Shown: one piece after another, positions 24,760 through 37,990 of the stretch
Layout of the letters: each line of letters opens with the position of its first letter
How positions within the stretch are numbered: position 1 is the first letter of the stretch
DNA from: Notamacropus eugenii
Lineage: Eukaryota > Chordata > Mammalia > Diprotodontia > Macropodidae
DNA: 64,000 nt
Reading direction: 5' to 3'
NCBI RefSeq assembly: GCF_028372415.1
Contig: NC_092879.1
Location: forward strand, 92,900,741-92,964,740
Notes under the pieces: generated by a model
The model's input: only the letters and a program-made list of their open reading frames with translations
Told to the model about the DNA's origin: nothing
The model's database searches: none
Program-made: the position numbers and the translations under genes

Positions 24760-24970
24760 TAATACAAGTTTAGAGCCATGCAAAAGTTTGCAAAGCACCT
24801 TCTGTGTAATCTCATTTGAGCCTCAACTTCCTGTAAAAGGCTTTACAAGTATTATTATCTTACAGTTTGGAAACTGAGGCTGAGAGGTTAACGTACTTGC
24901 TCATGGGGTCACAGATAGGAAGTGTCAGATGTGGGACTTGAACTGACTCCAGTCCTTTCTTTAGGAACCA
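24760..24970 (-). mobile_element. MIR-type SINE, reversed
   Basis: It contains GTTTGCAAAGCACCTTCTGT, GGAAACTGAGGCTGAGAGGT and TTGCTCATGGGGTCACAGAT. Confidence 0.65.
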
Positions 24971-27035
24971 AAGCAATGAAGGCTTTAATGGAGGGAATTT
25001 CAGGCATCAGGTCACTGAGAATGGAGGCTGGGGAGAATAGGAGGCCTTCCCAGGCACAACCCCTTCTCTGCCTACTCATAGGTCAATCTTGATGCCTGCT
25101 CATAAAGTACCTCTATGCATTTGTTCCCCAGGATTTATCCTCCATCTGAGAGAGAAAGTTCTGTATGTGAAGCAACAAGCGTCCAGGTAATCAGGGTGCT
25201 GGTGTCCCTGGCACCTCCTCAACCCCTAGCCCACTCTGTCTTTTCCCAGTGCCAGCTCATGGTCTGCTGGACCAAGAAGAGCCAGATGGGTCCCTCCTCC
25301 TCCTCTGAGTTAGTCTGGAGGGGTGCCCAGCATGGCAGATGGCCGCATGCCCAGGGAGGGCACTGTCCTTTCATGCGCAGGCAGACACGACTCCAAGAGG
25401 GCTCACAGCAGTGGATTTGGGCAAAGGGAATGGAGGGGATTGGAGAATCCATCTCTGCACCCCCACTAAGGCCTTTGCTCCCAGGAGCAGTGGCCAGGGG
25501 GTCCCTGGTCACAGTATGTGCAGAAGGTTATTTTTCTGTCTCTTCCTGTTTGATGCATAAACAAGGAGAAAACCACTTGGGCAGCTATGAGCCAGAAGAA
25601 TGCCTGTAAAATCTTGCCTGAGGGGAATGGGGAACAGGAGTGGGGAGGGTAGTAGGAAGGTTACTAACAGCTGGCTAGAAGGCCTTCCCCATCCTTTCTC
25701 CCAAGACAGTTCCAGAACCACACTACCGTCACCCCTTTGTGTCCTTGGTCCTTGAGGCTTCTCATTTCCCCAGGGCCAGTTTAATTTGGCCAGTACTGAA
25801 AGCCTCCTAGCCAAAGCATCTGGCTTCAGTAGCACTCAGATAACCACTGCAGGGCGGTGGAGGCAGCTGGAAGGCTTGCTGGTTGCCATGGTGAACATTA
25901 GGTTGATTTTCCCCCCTGGGGAGGATTAGGGAACAGCTCCTCAAAGCTTTTTGTTTGTTGGTTTGGATGAATCCTGATGGCTTTTCTCTCTCCCCCTACT
26001 TAGCCCTCCATGGTCTCCAAAACAGAGATTCCCAGGAGTCAAAGCTGCTCCCATCTCTGCCTACAGGAGACCCAGGTCTTCACTTCGGGAATAATTGGTC
26101 CATCTTCTTTGGGACAAGATTCCTTGGAGGAATGAGTGTGGAAAGCAAGATGTGATATCTCAGTGGCATATCCCAGCAGCCCCTGAGAGATGGTTTGGAG
26201 GAATGAATGGGGAGAGACCCCTAACTGGCTTCTCTCCAGAGCCTAGAGCATCTCCCTACCTGCTTGTTATGTGGTCCTCCCTCCTGTCAGCCTTTGCATA
26301 TCCATCAGGCAGCCAGACTGGAGACTTGTCCAGTGGGGAAGTCATTGTGACACTGGGCACGTGGAACTTTCAGGAAGGGGGAGGGGTGATTGCCCATGAA
26401 TCTGGGCCTGTGCAAGTAAGGTTTAAGGGCAGATGACAGCCTAGCTTCACTGTCTAGTTCCCAGCTGGCCTCCCAGTCCCCTGCTCTACCCTCAGGCTAC
26501 TAGTTTTTGCTGAGGGATCTGGGCCCCTTGAGCATTTCTGTTGGAAGGGTTGGCTCAGGCTGCTTCCTGCTCATGGGCGATGTTCTGGGACTAAGATCCA
26601 GCTTCTGTCTGGGTTCAAATCTCACCTCATGGTTTAGGAGTAAAGACCTTTGATGCGACTCATGCTCCACAGTGCAAATAGTTCTCTCTGGCCCACCCTG
26701 GGCACCATTTTCCTGCCCTTTGTCCAATTTTCTAGCATTTGGAGACTGAACCTGAGCTCCTTCTATTTGAATCTGGCCTCAGCTGTGTCCTATGGCAGAT
26801 GTCACAGCCCTGGGTGATTGGGCCAATTATATGACTTTGGACAAGTCTTTTGATCCATTTGACCCCCAGTTTCCTTATCCATAAAATGAAGGTAGCCATT
26901 CTTGTCCTGTCTATGACCAATGAGTCAATGTCTGTCTCCAGTGAGGGTGCCTTGTACTGTCTGGTGAGATGAAGAGGCTTGCTAAGTCTGGGACCAACTT
27001 CCACTCTTCTGGGTTGATTCATACTTTCAGTTATG
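24971..27035. other. Mostly unique intergenic sequence
   Basis: A MIR-like tail lies near 26840-26890. Around 25878-25895, GGTTGCCATGGTGAAC is a partial RFX X-box. The 164-codon frame at 25115-25609 has no recognisable domain or splice partner. Confidence 0.4.
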
Positions 27036-27039
27036 GGCT

Positions 27040-27127
27040 GGAGAAGGAGAGGGAGAGAGGAATGAGGAGAGAAAGGAAGCAATGGGGTGAATATAGGGCA
27101 GGTGCAGGAGAGAGAGTGACAGACACA

Positions 27128-27163
<36 letters not shown>

Positions 27164-27235
27164 CAGAGACAGAGACACAGAGAGAGACAGACAGACACGC
27201 ACACACACAGAGAAAGAGAGAGAGAGAGAGAAGGG
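27040..27235. repeat. GA-rich / (CAGAGA)n simple repeat
   Basis: Runs of GAGAGA, ACAGAG and GACAGA form a purine-rich strand of about 190 bp. Confidence 0.93.
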
Positions 27236-27499
27236 TACCAGCAGCCTGGGCATGAAGCAGAGGGGACAGGCTATGAATACTTGAGTACTGCACTAAACTG
27301 AGTTCCATTGACTTCTGGGAATAACCTGAGAAATCCTTTGGGAGTGAAGCCTTTTTGTACCCTACACAGACTAACCGTGCTGCTGGACAAGCAGTCCATT
27401 GTCAAAAGAGGTGGGGGAGCAATGGGGGATCCAGGGCCTTAGAGTAAAGGTCAAGAAATCCCTACCAGACTGTCTGGAGAAGCAGGAAGAAAATTCATA

Positions 27500-27690
27500 A
27501 GAGCTGATATTTACACAGAACTTTATGGCTTACCGGGAATTTCACATGGCTTTTACAATGGCCTGGGGAAGTAGATAGTACAGATATTATTATCTCCATT
27601 ATACAAAGGAGGAAACTGAGGCTCAGAGACTAGCGGTGACTTGCTCATGGTCCTAGTGGTGGGATTTGGACCCTGTTCTTCATGGATCCA
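27500..27690 (-). mobile_element. MIR-type SINE, reversed
   Basis: It contains GGAGGAAACTGAGGCTCAGA and ACTTGCTCATGGTCCTAGTG. Confidence 0.6.
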
Positions 27691-29600
27691 GGTAGTACAA
27701 AAATTGACACCACAAGCAAACATCAGGAAGTCTCTTTGGGAGATGGGGGACTGCCTTGTTTCCTTGCTTGGGAAGGAGACAAGGCTGATACCCATGAAGC
27801 AGAGGACAGTGCTGAGAAGGGCCCAGTGAAGTGACCACATCTAGAAATTGAGTGCTCCCTGAGGAGAGGTCCCAAGAGGAAGAGGTGCCCCAAGAACCAC
27901 GCAGCTCTTCCTATGTTATCTCACCACCTAACTGGTGATTAAACTTTGGTTTGGCGTCCAGTGTATAGATGAGAAGAAGGGGAGATCGGGTCTTTGGGCT
28001 GGTGCCCAGGCAGAGTTTTGTGCTCTGAGCCCAGAGTGGCCTCTGTTTGATGGCGTGACATTGTTGCCTCCCTGATGTGTGAAGGCCTTGGTCCACCATG
28101 TACTTTACATATGAAGACATTGTTTTTGCCTGAGAACATCAGGATTTGGTTCATTTTGACTTCTTCCAGGGTTTGTACTTTAGGAACATCAGAATTTAAC
28201 ATAGACCTAGGTCTCCATGACAAAGATTACCTGTCTTTCAACGCCTGTGAGAACAGTCAAGCCAACAAGACATCGGATGTAGGACAGGCTTTCTTCAACC
28301 TGACAAGCACTATAAGCTCACCCTTGAGACCAGAAATGGTGGAGAGAGCTGACCTTTGTTCTCTGGTAAGTCAGATCTCTCAGGGACCTGTAGAATCCTC
28401 CAGTCTCATAGGACTTCCTGGATGGAACACATAGCTGCCCCTTTCCCTCCCCCAACAGTCTAGAGTTGATGCCAGAGACAAGCAACTCAACCCTCTGGTG
28501 AGCTCCACTTTCCAGGGACCTTCCCAGTCCTTCTGATTTAGCCTCCTCATTTTTGCCTACACACAAAGTGTCAAGCCTCTGTTGTCTTCTTGCTGCACAG
28601 TTCATGTGACTCACAGTACTGAGGAAAGGCAAAGTGTCTGATTTACTTCTTGTCACCATCTTAGAAATGTGTCTTGCTGCTCCTCAACCTTGGCACTGAC
28701 TTTGCCAGGATCATCTCAGTCCCTCTGCCACCCACCTTCCAGTGCTGCCACCTTGCACTCCTTCAGCTTGACCAGGGATGCACTTGCCCATTTGTCTTGG
28801 TCTCAGCTGCTACATGGTACCTGGATAGGCAGGATTCCCTGGAGGGGCCATGTGCCTAATTGGGCTTCCCTATAGGGAGCTAAATCCATATGAGTCTCAC
28901 AAGCCTTTCTCCATTTGAACCCTTCCTCTAGCCTTCTTCCACAGGCCCAGATCCAGGGTATTACTTGGGGAATTTTGGGACTTTATCAGTCAACTTGAGT
29001 GGGGTGGGCTGGAGGCCAGAGGGTCAATGATGTGGAAGAACCCTCCACAATCCCAGAAGGAGGGGCCTTACCAGGGGATGGTGAGGTGCTGCACTACTCT
29101 CCCCCCATGTGCTAGGTCTTCTTACACCTGCTTGGCTCCTTTCTTCTTAGCCATATTCTAGCTCCCCGTCTTCTCCCACAAGGGGAGGCCATATATTGTT
29201 GCCTTTGCATTTTTCCCCCAAATGCACTCTTGATATATGAAGATTTAGAGAGTGTAGGCATTGTACCCAAGAATACAGGCCACACAGGGAGTGCCACAGC
29301 CAGTGGCTCTAATGGGGAAGATCCACAGGCATGGTCCAAGCCTCAAGAGTTCCTTTGTCCACTGTGTTACTACTGCCCTTCCACCTACCACTCCAAGGAC
29401 ACTAGGTAGCAAGGCTAACATCGGTATTGTCCCTAGCAAGTCAGAAACTCTGAGTTCTGCCACGCCCTAAGTCGCCTTGAGCCTTGGTGACCATGTCTGT
29501 AAAATGGGATCATGTGCACGAAATTACTTTGTGTATACCTAATGGCACATAGGAATGCTAGCCATTATCACCAAGTGGTCATTAGTCTTTGCTCAAGGGC
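27691..29600. other. Unique intergenic sequence
   Basis: I see no recognised repeat or exon. Frames up to 119 codons lack family signatures. Confidence 0.4.
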
Positions 29601-29960
29601 TCTGGGGAAGAGCAGGTCACCTCCCCAAGTCCTCTGTAGGATAGCTCTACTTGCCAGGAAGTTCCTGACATCTGAGCTCCTAGTACTGCCCTCTGGGACC
29701 CAGCTGCACAAGGCAGATGCCAATTCTGAGTGATGGTCCTTCAGATACTTGAAGGTAGCTTTTATCACCACTACCACCAACAGCAGCCAGACACACTTCC
29801 TCTAGGCTGTGTCCAGTTGCTTCAACTGATTCTCACATGGTAGGCCACTCTCCTCTGAATCCTCTTCATCTGGCCTTCTCCATGCATCTGCACACAATGC
29901 TTCAGCTGTGGCCCATCCACAGCACAGGTCACACAGGCCAGTGGTGGCACTATCATTCCC
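29600..29960 (-). mobile_element. L3/CR1 LINE fragment
   Basis: Reverse CR1 wording includes CCAGTTGCTTCAACTGATTC, CCTCTGAATCCTCTTCATCT and TGCTTCAGCTGTGGCCCATC. Confidence 0.6.
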
Positions 29961-31085
29961 CTTGTCCTTCCTTGACTGCCATCTCAGTGGCGTATTGACA
30001 GACTGATTTTCACTGAGTTTGCACTCACCGAGTGTCACTAGTGGGCTTTTCCATAGGGAGCCCCAGCTTGCCCACAGAAAGGAAGATGTGTCACATGACT
30101 TGGTGACCTGAAGGATCCAGGAATGACAGACTTTCAAATCAGTGAAAACAGAGGAAGAAAAAACCAGGTTGAGAGAAGGGGGCTCAACACTAAAAATAGC
30201 CATGATTTTTTTTTTGCAGGGTGAGAGGGCTGTGCGGGGGATTGAGAAGGGTGGTAGAGATGGCCAGGATTAAAGAATCATTGGTTCTGACTGTTCTGGA
30301 GAGAGGTGGGTGTTTGTGACTTCAATTTTCTGGATCACTTCCCAGAACAGTCATATAGATCAAGCACTCACTTCTTTCACGGTGGACTGGACTCCCCCTC
30401 ACTTGGTCCTTGGGACCCTGGGACTCCATGCCCCCCATTCTGTGCTCTGATGACTCTTTCTGGGTTAGGAAGAGTGAAGCTCAAACTTTGGCCCCTGGGC
30501 CAGGCTGCCTGAGAAAGGAAGGCTAGCTACCAGGAGCATTTAGGAAGTTGTTGTATGGCAGAGCTTATGAATTTTCTTTGAGAGTGGGAGGAGTAGAAAC
30601 CTCCTTGGAGGTGATGGGAGAGGGGCACTTAGTCCATGCTCTGCAGTACTTTCCCGCTGCCCTTGTCTCCCTTTATGGAACATAAACAAAGTCACAAACA
30701 CTGTCACCTGGTCCCATTAGGTAACTCTAATGTGTGATCTTCAGTGTCCTTCTGGACCAGGGCCTGGGAGTACTGCTCAGACCCCCAGGGCAGCAGTTAA
30801 GATGTAGTGCAGGCCTGCTCTCAACTGCCAGGGAGCTGCTGGAGCAGATCATGGAAGCCCAGAGCAGCTGGTGACAAGAAACATGTGGCTATGTTGGGGG
30901 GGGGGTCCCTCTGGCCCCCTATCTTCCTGGCTCTCTGCAGAAGATCGTCATCCAGATCACACTGTGTGTGTCTTGGCTTTGATTCTCATTCATGAAATGG
31001 GGAAGGCTCAAGACCACACACACCCAACTGGCCACATGTGTGTTTGACCCATGGCCTCCACTCCCTGAGTGCCGGTCACTGAGTC
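29961..31085. other. Unique intergenic sequence
   Basis: Short T- and G-runs occur (30206, 30896). Nothing else is recognised. Confidence 0.4.
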
Positions 31086-31159
31086 ATTGAATTTTAGAGT
31101 TAGAAGGGGCCTCAGTGGCACCCAGACCTGAACAAGAGTCCTCATTATACTGTCTCCCA

Positions 31160-31760
31160 GCTTGGGCCCCAGAAGTGGATATCCAGCATCTGCTTAGAGG
31201 GCCTCCAGGGAGATGGAGCCAGTCCCCTCTCAAAGAAGCCCAGTCCACTTTGGGGTAGAGCTCACTGGGAAGTTTTACCTGGTACCAAGTTGCAAGTTGC
31301 CTCTTTGCACCTTCTCCCCTCCCCCCTTCCCCCTGCCCATCATTGTTCCCTCATGTATCCTCTGGGGCCAGGCAGAGCAATGTTAATCTTTTCACATGCC
31401 AGCCACTGGATCCACCCAATCCAATCCATCCATCCATTAATGGAAGGCAGCCAGCCATTGTGTCTGCCCTAAGCCTTTTCTTCCCTGGAGTCAACATCCC
31501 TGGTTCTTTGAACCTATTCTCACATGATGTGGGGGCAAGGCCCTTTGCCCTCCAGCTGATGAATGTCCTTCTCACACCAGCACCCAGAATCACACACACT
31601 ACTCTAGGTGTTATCTGACCAAAGTGGGCAACGGCAGGACTTGTACCTTCTTGGAAGTCATGGCTCTCAATGGAACCCAAGACCATGTGGGCAGCTGGAG
31701 GCCCAGCAAGATGATCACACAAGCACATAGGCTTATCTTAGGTCGTTGCCTGCTCCTGGA
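31160..31760 (-). mobile_element. L3/CR1 LINE fragment
   Basis: Reverse CR1 wording includes GAATGTCCTTCTCACACCAG, ACTCTAGGTGTTATCTGACC and CAATGGAACCCAAGACCATG. A MIR-like stretch at 31085-31160 precedes it. Confidence 0.55.
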
Positions 31761-32574
31761 CTGCCTCCCCTTAGCTCCAGGGGAGTGTTTGAGACAATGG
31801 TCTTGACAACCTTGACCCTACTGGGCACCACCAGTAAGACCCTCTGGCAAGGGTACTATTGAAATCTAGGTTGGCTTCTTGGAAGACTACCCTACCTGGG
31901 GACAGGAAACCAGAGTCCCCCTCTCCCACCATCTTGTAGCCATTGAGCCTGGAGGCTGAATCCTGTGGGAACCCTGAGCTCCCCAGCGAAGAGTCTGCAG
32001 CCGTTCATGGCCCATAGGTCTGTGGTTAAGAATCAGACACCAAACCAGGTAAAGAGACTCATGCCATGTTGCCCTAAGGGAAGGCAGGCAAATTTTTTTC
32101 CACCCACCCTTTCACCTCCACCTGAGGTGGGGCTGCTAAGGAGGGGAAGAGAGACTTAGAGGGACCTTGGCCAGGACAGCAGATAAAGAACAGGGAGGTG
32201 TTTTGGCCTCAGAAAGAGTGTCCAGAGTGGAGGTCATGTGGAAGGCTCAGACTAACAGGTACTCAGCCACAAGGATCAACCAAAAGCATGAGAGAAGGAG
32301 AAGGGCCACTCGGCCCTCCTCCAGCATCAAGGAGGCCTGGCCTTGGGAAGGCACCAGGCCCACAGACACTGTCCAGGGAGCTCTACTAAGCCATGGAGGG
32401 AGGCATACTGTGCTGCTTGGGTTTTACTGTCCTCCTTTAAAGCAAACTTATTGCTGTAACATTGAGATACCCCAGGAGTGGGCCTCCACATCCTGAGGAC
32501 ACTGGGCACAGACTGCTGGGGACTTCTTTGTTGACATCTGCAACCCAAGAGATGTACCTGAGGTTCCTGGGATG

Positions 32575-33060
32575 TTACACCTAGAGCTGAAAGGAGCCAT
32601 GGGCCCTCTAGCCTAACTCCCTCATTTTACAGAGGAGGAAACTGAGGCCTTTCTTGGCCTGAAGGCATCTCTGACTACCTGTGTGGGCCTCAGTTTTCTT
32701 ACTTGTAAAATGTAGGTGCTAGACTATATGACTAGCTCTAGATTTATGTGGGATGACCTATACACAAGGGTCACAACTGGGACCCTGCTCCCACTCCCCT
32801 GGAGGGGAGCCTCTTGTCCCTCCCTTCAGGGCCTCACTGGCCTGTGGACTACTCAAACTTTCTCAGTCCATTTGGGTTTCTGGTGTGAATGGCAGTACTA
32901 GATTGGAATGCAGGTTCAAATCCTCCCCAGACTTCCTAGTTATGTGACCCTGGGCAAGTCAGTTCTTTTTTCCAATCCTCAGTTTTTTCATCTGTAAAAG
33001 GGCTGCATAATCCTTGCATTGCCTGCCTCTCATGGCCATTGGGAGGTCTTATAAGTCTTA
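32575..33060. mobile_element. Three MIR-family fragments
   Basis: A reversed piece is at 32590-32650 (CTCCCTCATTTTACAGAGGA). Forward pieces are at 32680-32740 (CTCAGTTTTCTTACTTGTAA) and 32890-33060 (TATGTGACCCTGGGCAAGTC). Confidence 0.55.
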
Positions 33061-34149
33061 AGGGCTGTTTCATTTTGGGGGGATTCTATATCCCTCTGAC
33101 TGTGGTAAAACTCAGGGACCCCTTCTCAGAAACATGTTTTTAAATAACAGAAAGAAATGCTAAGTTTCAGAGGTTACTGAAAATGAAGATGTTAATTTTT
33201 TTCCTAGCCAAGTTCATGTCACTCCCCAATCTCTCCATGGACCTGTTGGGGCTCAGGTTAAAACCCCTTCTGGGTCAAATAAACAAGAGTTCTTGTGGCC
33301 ATGGGGTATGGGCCCTCTGCTGCCCACCCCCCCAGAATCACCTCCTTCAAGCTTGGCTTGTTCTACATCTGAAGCTGGGCCACCCCAGGAATCTTGGGGG
33401 CTTGTTCTCCATCTCCCCAGGGCCTAGGGGAGCCAAGAGCCCCATGTGCATTGTGCCCAGCAGTTCAGCTCCACAGGCTCCAAGCTTCCCTCAAACCCCT
33501 GGTTCTCTTCTCCCAATCTGCCTGCTGGCCATTTCGGAGGACCACTCCTTCCACCTCAGGCCTGCCTGAAGTAAGGGCTGGGGAGGGAGACAGGCAGCAG
33601 CCGCAAAGCTGGGAAAACATGGGGTGAGGCTGCTGATGGGCTTTTTGCAGGTGAAAGACATCCCCTAGACATCGGAGACAGTGCTAAGAGCAAGGGTGTC
33701 AAGGCTAGCCCAGGGGGGCTTTTTCTTGTTTCAGCCTTGTGAACAGAGCCTGTGCTGATCCAGTCAAGCTTGCCCCCCTCCTTGATTGGGCTGCTTGGCC
33801 CCCATTGGTCCTCTAGGAACTTGGGAACTAAGCAGGGGCAGGGGAGGGGGAACAGGCACATTCACAAATGAATACTCTGAGGGCAAAAGGCAGGACTCAA
33901 CAAGGTTCATGCCAAGCATCCCTGGGAAGGAGGGATGACTTTCGGTGGAGAAGGCCAAGGACCAGATGGGTATGGGTCCTGGAGGTAGTCTAGTGCATAT
34001 TACTGCATGGTACCAGGGCAAACCACTTCCTGCCCTTTGGGCCTCAACTTCCTTATCTACCAAACAGTCAGTAGCATGTTTAGGGAAGCTGCAGAGAAAT
34101 GAAGGCTGTGGCAAAAGCCTGGAGGAGGGCTTTCCAAATGATTAGCATG
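33061..34149. other. Unique intergenic sequence
   Basis: The stretch is GC-moderate with overlapping frames of about 100-128 codons on both strands. That pattern suggests low stop density rather than coding. Confidence 0.4.
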
Positions 34150-34560
34150 GGGAAATGTGTGAACTCAGTACAAGAAAGATTTATTGATGTGAAGGGAAAT
34201 TGATGTGTGGAAAATAAGATTAGGGAAGCCAGACAGGGGAAGGCCTTCAGTTCTTACCAGGACAGCTCCTATTTGATCCTCAAGGCACTAGAGAGCCACT
34301 AAAGATTGAGTGGAGAGAGTGACACGGTGGTCAGGCCTGTGGTATAGGAAAATGGTTTGGGTAGATGTCTGGAAGCTGGGTTGGAGAAAAGGGCTGCTTG
34401 GGTGAGGAGGCCATTTCAATAATATAGGGGAGAGATAATGAAGGCCTGAATTTGGGCAGGGCCGTGTGAATGTAGAGAATAGAATCAGCACTGCTTGGCA
34501 AGACTGGCTACAGAGGATGAAGGAGAGGAGAGAGTAAAGGATGACCCCCAAGTTTAGACC
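34150..34560. repeat. Old interspersed repeat, same unnamed family as 24205-24340
   Basis: It has GACACGGTGGTCAGGCCTGT, GGAGAGATAATGAAGGCCTG and GAGTAAAGGATGACCCCCAA. The layout is typical of a widespread mammalian repeat; the family is not recalled. Confidence 0.4.
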
Positions 34561-35489
34561 CCTAGTCTAGAGAAAGCTCCTTAGCCCAGGGTTTACAGAC
34601 CTGCTGCCCCCAAGGACTCATGGCTAGATTGGGGTGGGAGGCTGGGGAATGAACCTAGATAGTAAAACAACTACATTTTTTTACTAGGCTGCAATTGAAA
34701 TTTCTTATTTTTGTCAGTTCCTTAAAAGCATGAGGGCCTAAGGAAGGCAGGTGTATGCACTGGCAGGGATCTGTATCCACAGAATGGATGCCCCTGGTGG
34801 GCAGAGGTCAAAGCTTGGGGGAGAGGTCTGGATGAGCAGTCAACTGGCTCACTACCTCCATTCAGATGCAAATGTTTTTCTCTCCCGTTCCCATGAGTGG
34901 GACTGGTATCTGGCAGGGCCGAGAGGTCAAGGCTGGAGGAAGGCAGGGAGGCTGAGATGCTTGGACCTCACCTCACCTTGGCCGTGACTTGACTCCCAAT
35001 TGACCATAGTGAATCAAAGTTTAAAGAGTTGAGACCTTAAGGATTCTTTCCTGGAAACTGCCTTACCCAAGTATCAGAGAGTATGCTTTCTGTTATCTTT
35101 GTAGGGAATTTCTGGACTTCTCCTCTGCCTGGGAACAGCCTGGGATTTCAGAGGAGGTCAGGGCTTGAGGGGAGGCCCTTGGTTCACAGCTTGACAAGTG
35201 TCTGCTGATAGCTGAGATGCCTTGTTTGGGAACCCCTAGGTAGGGCCCCCATCCACTGGCTGTTCTCCAACCCAAATGTGAACCTAAACCTTGGCTCTCA
35301 TTCAAATGTCTCAACCCCCACCACCATAGATCCAAGTTTATAGTAGAGGGTTAGTGAATGTTTGTGGCCTAAGGCTACATGTAGCTCAGACCTCCTGTGA
35401 CCTATGTTCTGAGGCATGATGCTAGGAAAAGACCCTGCTTCATCCCCATCTGCCATCCCCAAGTGAATCAGCCTGCCTTGGAAGGTGAG

Positions 35490-35800
35490 AGCTGGTAGTT
35501 TGTCCTTCATTCTGAAAGAGGACCAATGACATCATGAGGGTGATGTCTTTCCTTGTGAGTAAATTGGGTTTAAGTGAAGTAGAGCCCCACAAAGTCATCA
35601 GCCTCACTCTCTCTTCCAGTCATCAAAGTCCGGTGGAAGGGCAAAAGTCAAGATTGGCTATGGCCCAGGATGCAGTGGATGTCCTTGGCTTTTCTAAATC
35701 AAGGTCTTTCCAAGGCCTCAGTTTACCTGAGCCCACACACCCATTCAGTGACCAAGGGCTAGGTAAGAATTGAGACAAAAGATGGCCTAATTTACCAACA
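35490..35800 (-). mobile_element. RTE-tail SINE fragment, reversed
   Basis: TTGTCCTTCATTCTGAAAGA followed by GACCAATGACATCATGAGG reads as the reverse of the SINE tail at 19200-19368. The region near 35600 (CATCAGCCTCAC) corresponds to that tail's GTGAGGCTGGTG. It is diverged. Confidence 0.6.
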
Positions 35801-36599
35801 CATCAGTCTGGGAGGGGCAGACCCCCCAAATTTCTGACTGGAAGAGAAAACAATAGCTATTTACATTGATTGGTAACTGGTGACCTTTAAGACAAGACTG
35901 AGTAGCTCATTCAGGATTCTCTGACTCCAGCCTTCTCTCTGCAGACCACAGAGGTGGCTAAGAGCAGATGTCATGGCCCTTGGGAGAACTGCTTCTGTCT
36001 TGGACTTGGCACATGACTGTGGGCTCTCTGGGAACCCTTTCAGTCATGTGTGCTGTCATTGGGCTTTGTGATTCTGAGATCCCCACTGTATTGTGTGTCT
36101 GTTCTCTGCCACTGGCTAGGGAGCAGGGCAGGGGGCGCCATTTGCCAGGGCTTTGAGGGATCTAGGCTTGCTGGGCTACCCTGGTGGATTTCTACTTCCC
36201 TTCTCCTAAAATACTTGTCTGACGTTGGGCTTCCAGGTGATTTTCAGCTCCATCCCCAGTACTTGTACCCTTGGCTTTCCTCACACCTCACCCACCCCAC
36301 CTCTTAGAGCTAGAGTCATAGCTAGAGGTTTCCATTCTCAAGCATCTCCACTCCATCCACAGCCTGGCCAGACTTAGCCCTGGGCCCAAGAAAAGCCAAG
36401 TCAGTGGATATGGGGAGGCATAAGGTAGAGGAAGCTGAGGACATGATGTTCACATGCAGTATGTTGCAGATGAGCAAACCTCTGCCCCAGGCTTAGAACA
36501 AGTATAGAAAGTAACCCATCTCTTCCTCTGATTATCAGTCCAAGGAATATTTCCCAACAGTAAAGAACCTTATATAGGTGATGAATTTCAATTTTCTCT

Positions 36600-36780
36600 C
36601 AGCTGAGATGAGGCCTTCCTCCTGACTCGAGTCTGAGGGGCCAAGTTCTAATCTTGCCTCTGCTCTTACAACTTGTGACCTTTATGGGTCTCAGTTTCCT
36701 TATCTGTAAAATGAGGAGGTTAGGGTTATGATTGGTCCAGCCCTGGATCTTTGAACCTACGATCCCCCATTAGCCTCCAC
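36600..36780 (+). mobile_element. MIR-type SINE fragment
   Basis: It contains TCTCAGTTTCCTTATCTGTA followed by AAATGAGGAGGTTAGGG. Confidence 0.6.
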
Positions 36781-37859
36781 TATGATTGAGCACCTCTCCT
36801 GGGCCCTTGGGGCAGCAGTCACTTGGACAGGCACGGTGGGGCAGGAGAGCCCACCTTCTGTGACCTTTCTAGGAGATCAGGCACACAGGGAGCCCTGAGG
36901 AGAGCCTGGAGCTGCCCACGGGGTAGCTCCTAGGAAGGGAGGCATGCACCCCAACACCAGCTGCCATGCTAGGTGCCCACATCCTATCAGTTGGCCTCAG
37001 CGTTGCATGAAGCAAACTGTTTACCACTCCTTACACAAACGTCCATTGTTTCAGAGGCGCCCACTGCTCCAGGCATCAAGCAGCTGCGGAGAAGGCTGGC
37101 ACTGCCCTCTGGAGGGATACCTGGGGAGTGCTGGGGAGCCCTGCCAAAGGGATCTCAGGTGGTTGGGGCAGAGCTGGGGAGAGCCCCTCACTTGCCAGCT
37201 CATGTGGCCATGTTCCATTTGCTTGGCATTTCTATGACTGTGCTGTCTCCCAGGGCCTGAGAGAGGCTCCCAGGCCTCCTTCTGTAGGCCTGCTGGGCCC
37301 CAAATCCAGAGCACAGACAGGAGGCCATCCTCTGGCATCCCCTACAGAGAGGGAGGCAGGGCAGGACAGACAGTGGGAAATGGGAAAATGTAGTCGGTAA
37401 AATGGAATTTCGTTGGCATTCCTCTGGTTTTCTTCCAAGCAGGTCTAGTCCTGGCCCTATTTGCTGATTTTGCACTATTTACAAGCTTCCAGAATATGAA
37501 TGACTAACGGGGAATCCTTTGTGTCTGGACACAGCTTTAGAGAACCCTGTCCCTTTCTATCCCTCCCCTCCAATCCAAATCATCCAGGGCAACTCAGCAT
37601 AGTTTTACTAAATAGTGGCCCAGGACGCCACAGGGAGGTAAGGCTAGATTTGAACTGAGCTCTCTGCACTCCAGAGCAGGTTACATTGTCACCCCTCCCC
37701 AGGAGAGAACAAGACCGGGCTCCCAGGATTTCCTCCCCAAGCAGTAGAGTCCAGCTGGTGGCTAGGGGCCTGGGCTGAGGCTCACCCTTTGGGGGTGACC
37801 GTGTGAGCTTCTGCATGAGAACAGGACCTGAACACTGAGATTGAAACTGCAGGGGGTGG

Positions 37860-37990
37860 GTTTATTCCAGAGCGTGCAAGCTTGGGTAAGTGATTCCCCC
37901 TCCCACTGGGCCTTAATTTCTCCCTCTGTAAAACGAAAGGCTTGGATTAGATGATCTCCCAAATCCCTTCCAGGTCCAAGGACATAGCCT
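37860..37990 (+). mobile_element. MIR-type SINE fragment
   Basis: It contains CTTGGGTAAGTGATTCCCCC and GATTAGATGATCTCCCAAAT wording. Confidence 0.5.

Noticed and set aside
26732..27308. 173- and 110-codon frames on both strands
   Set aside because: They run through the GA/CAGAGA simple repeat, giving Ser/Leu or Arg/Glu runs.
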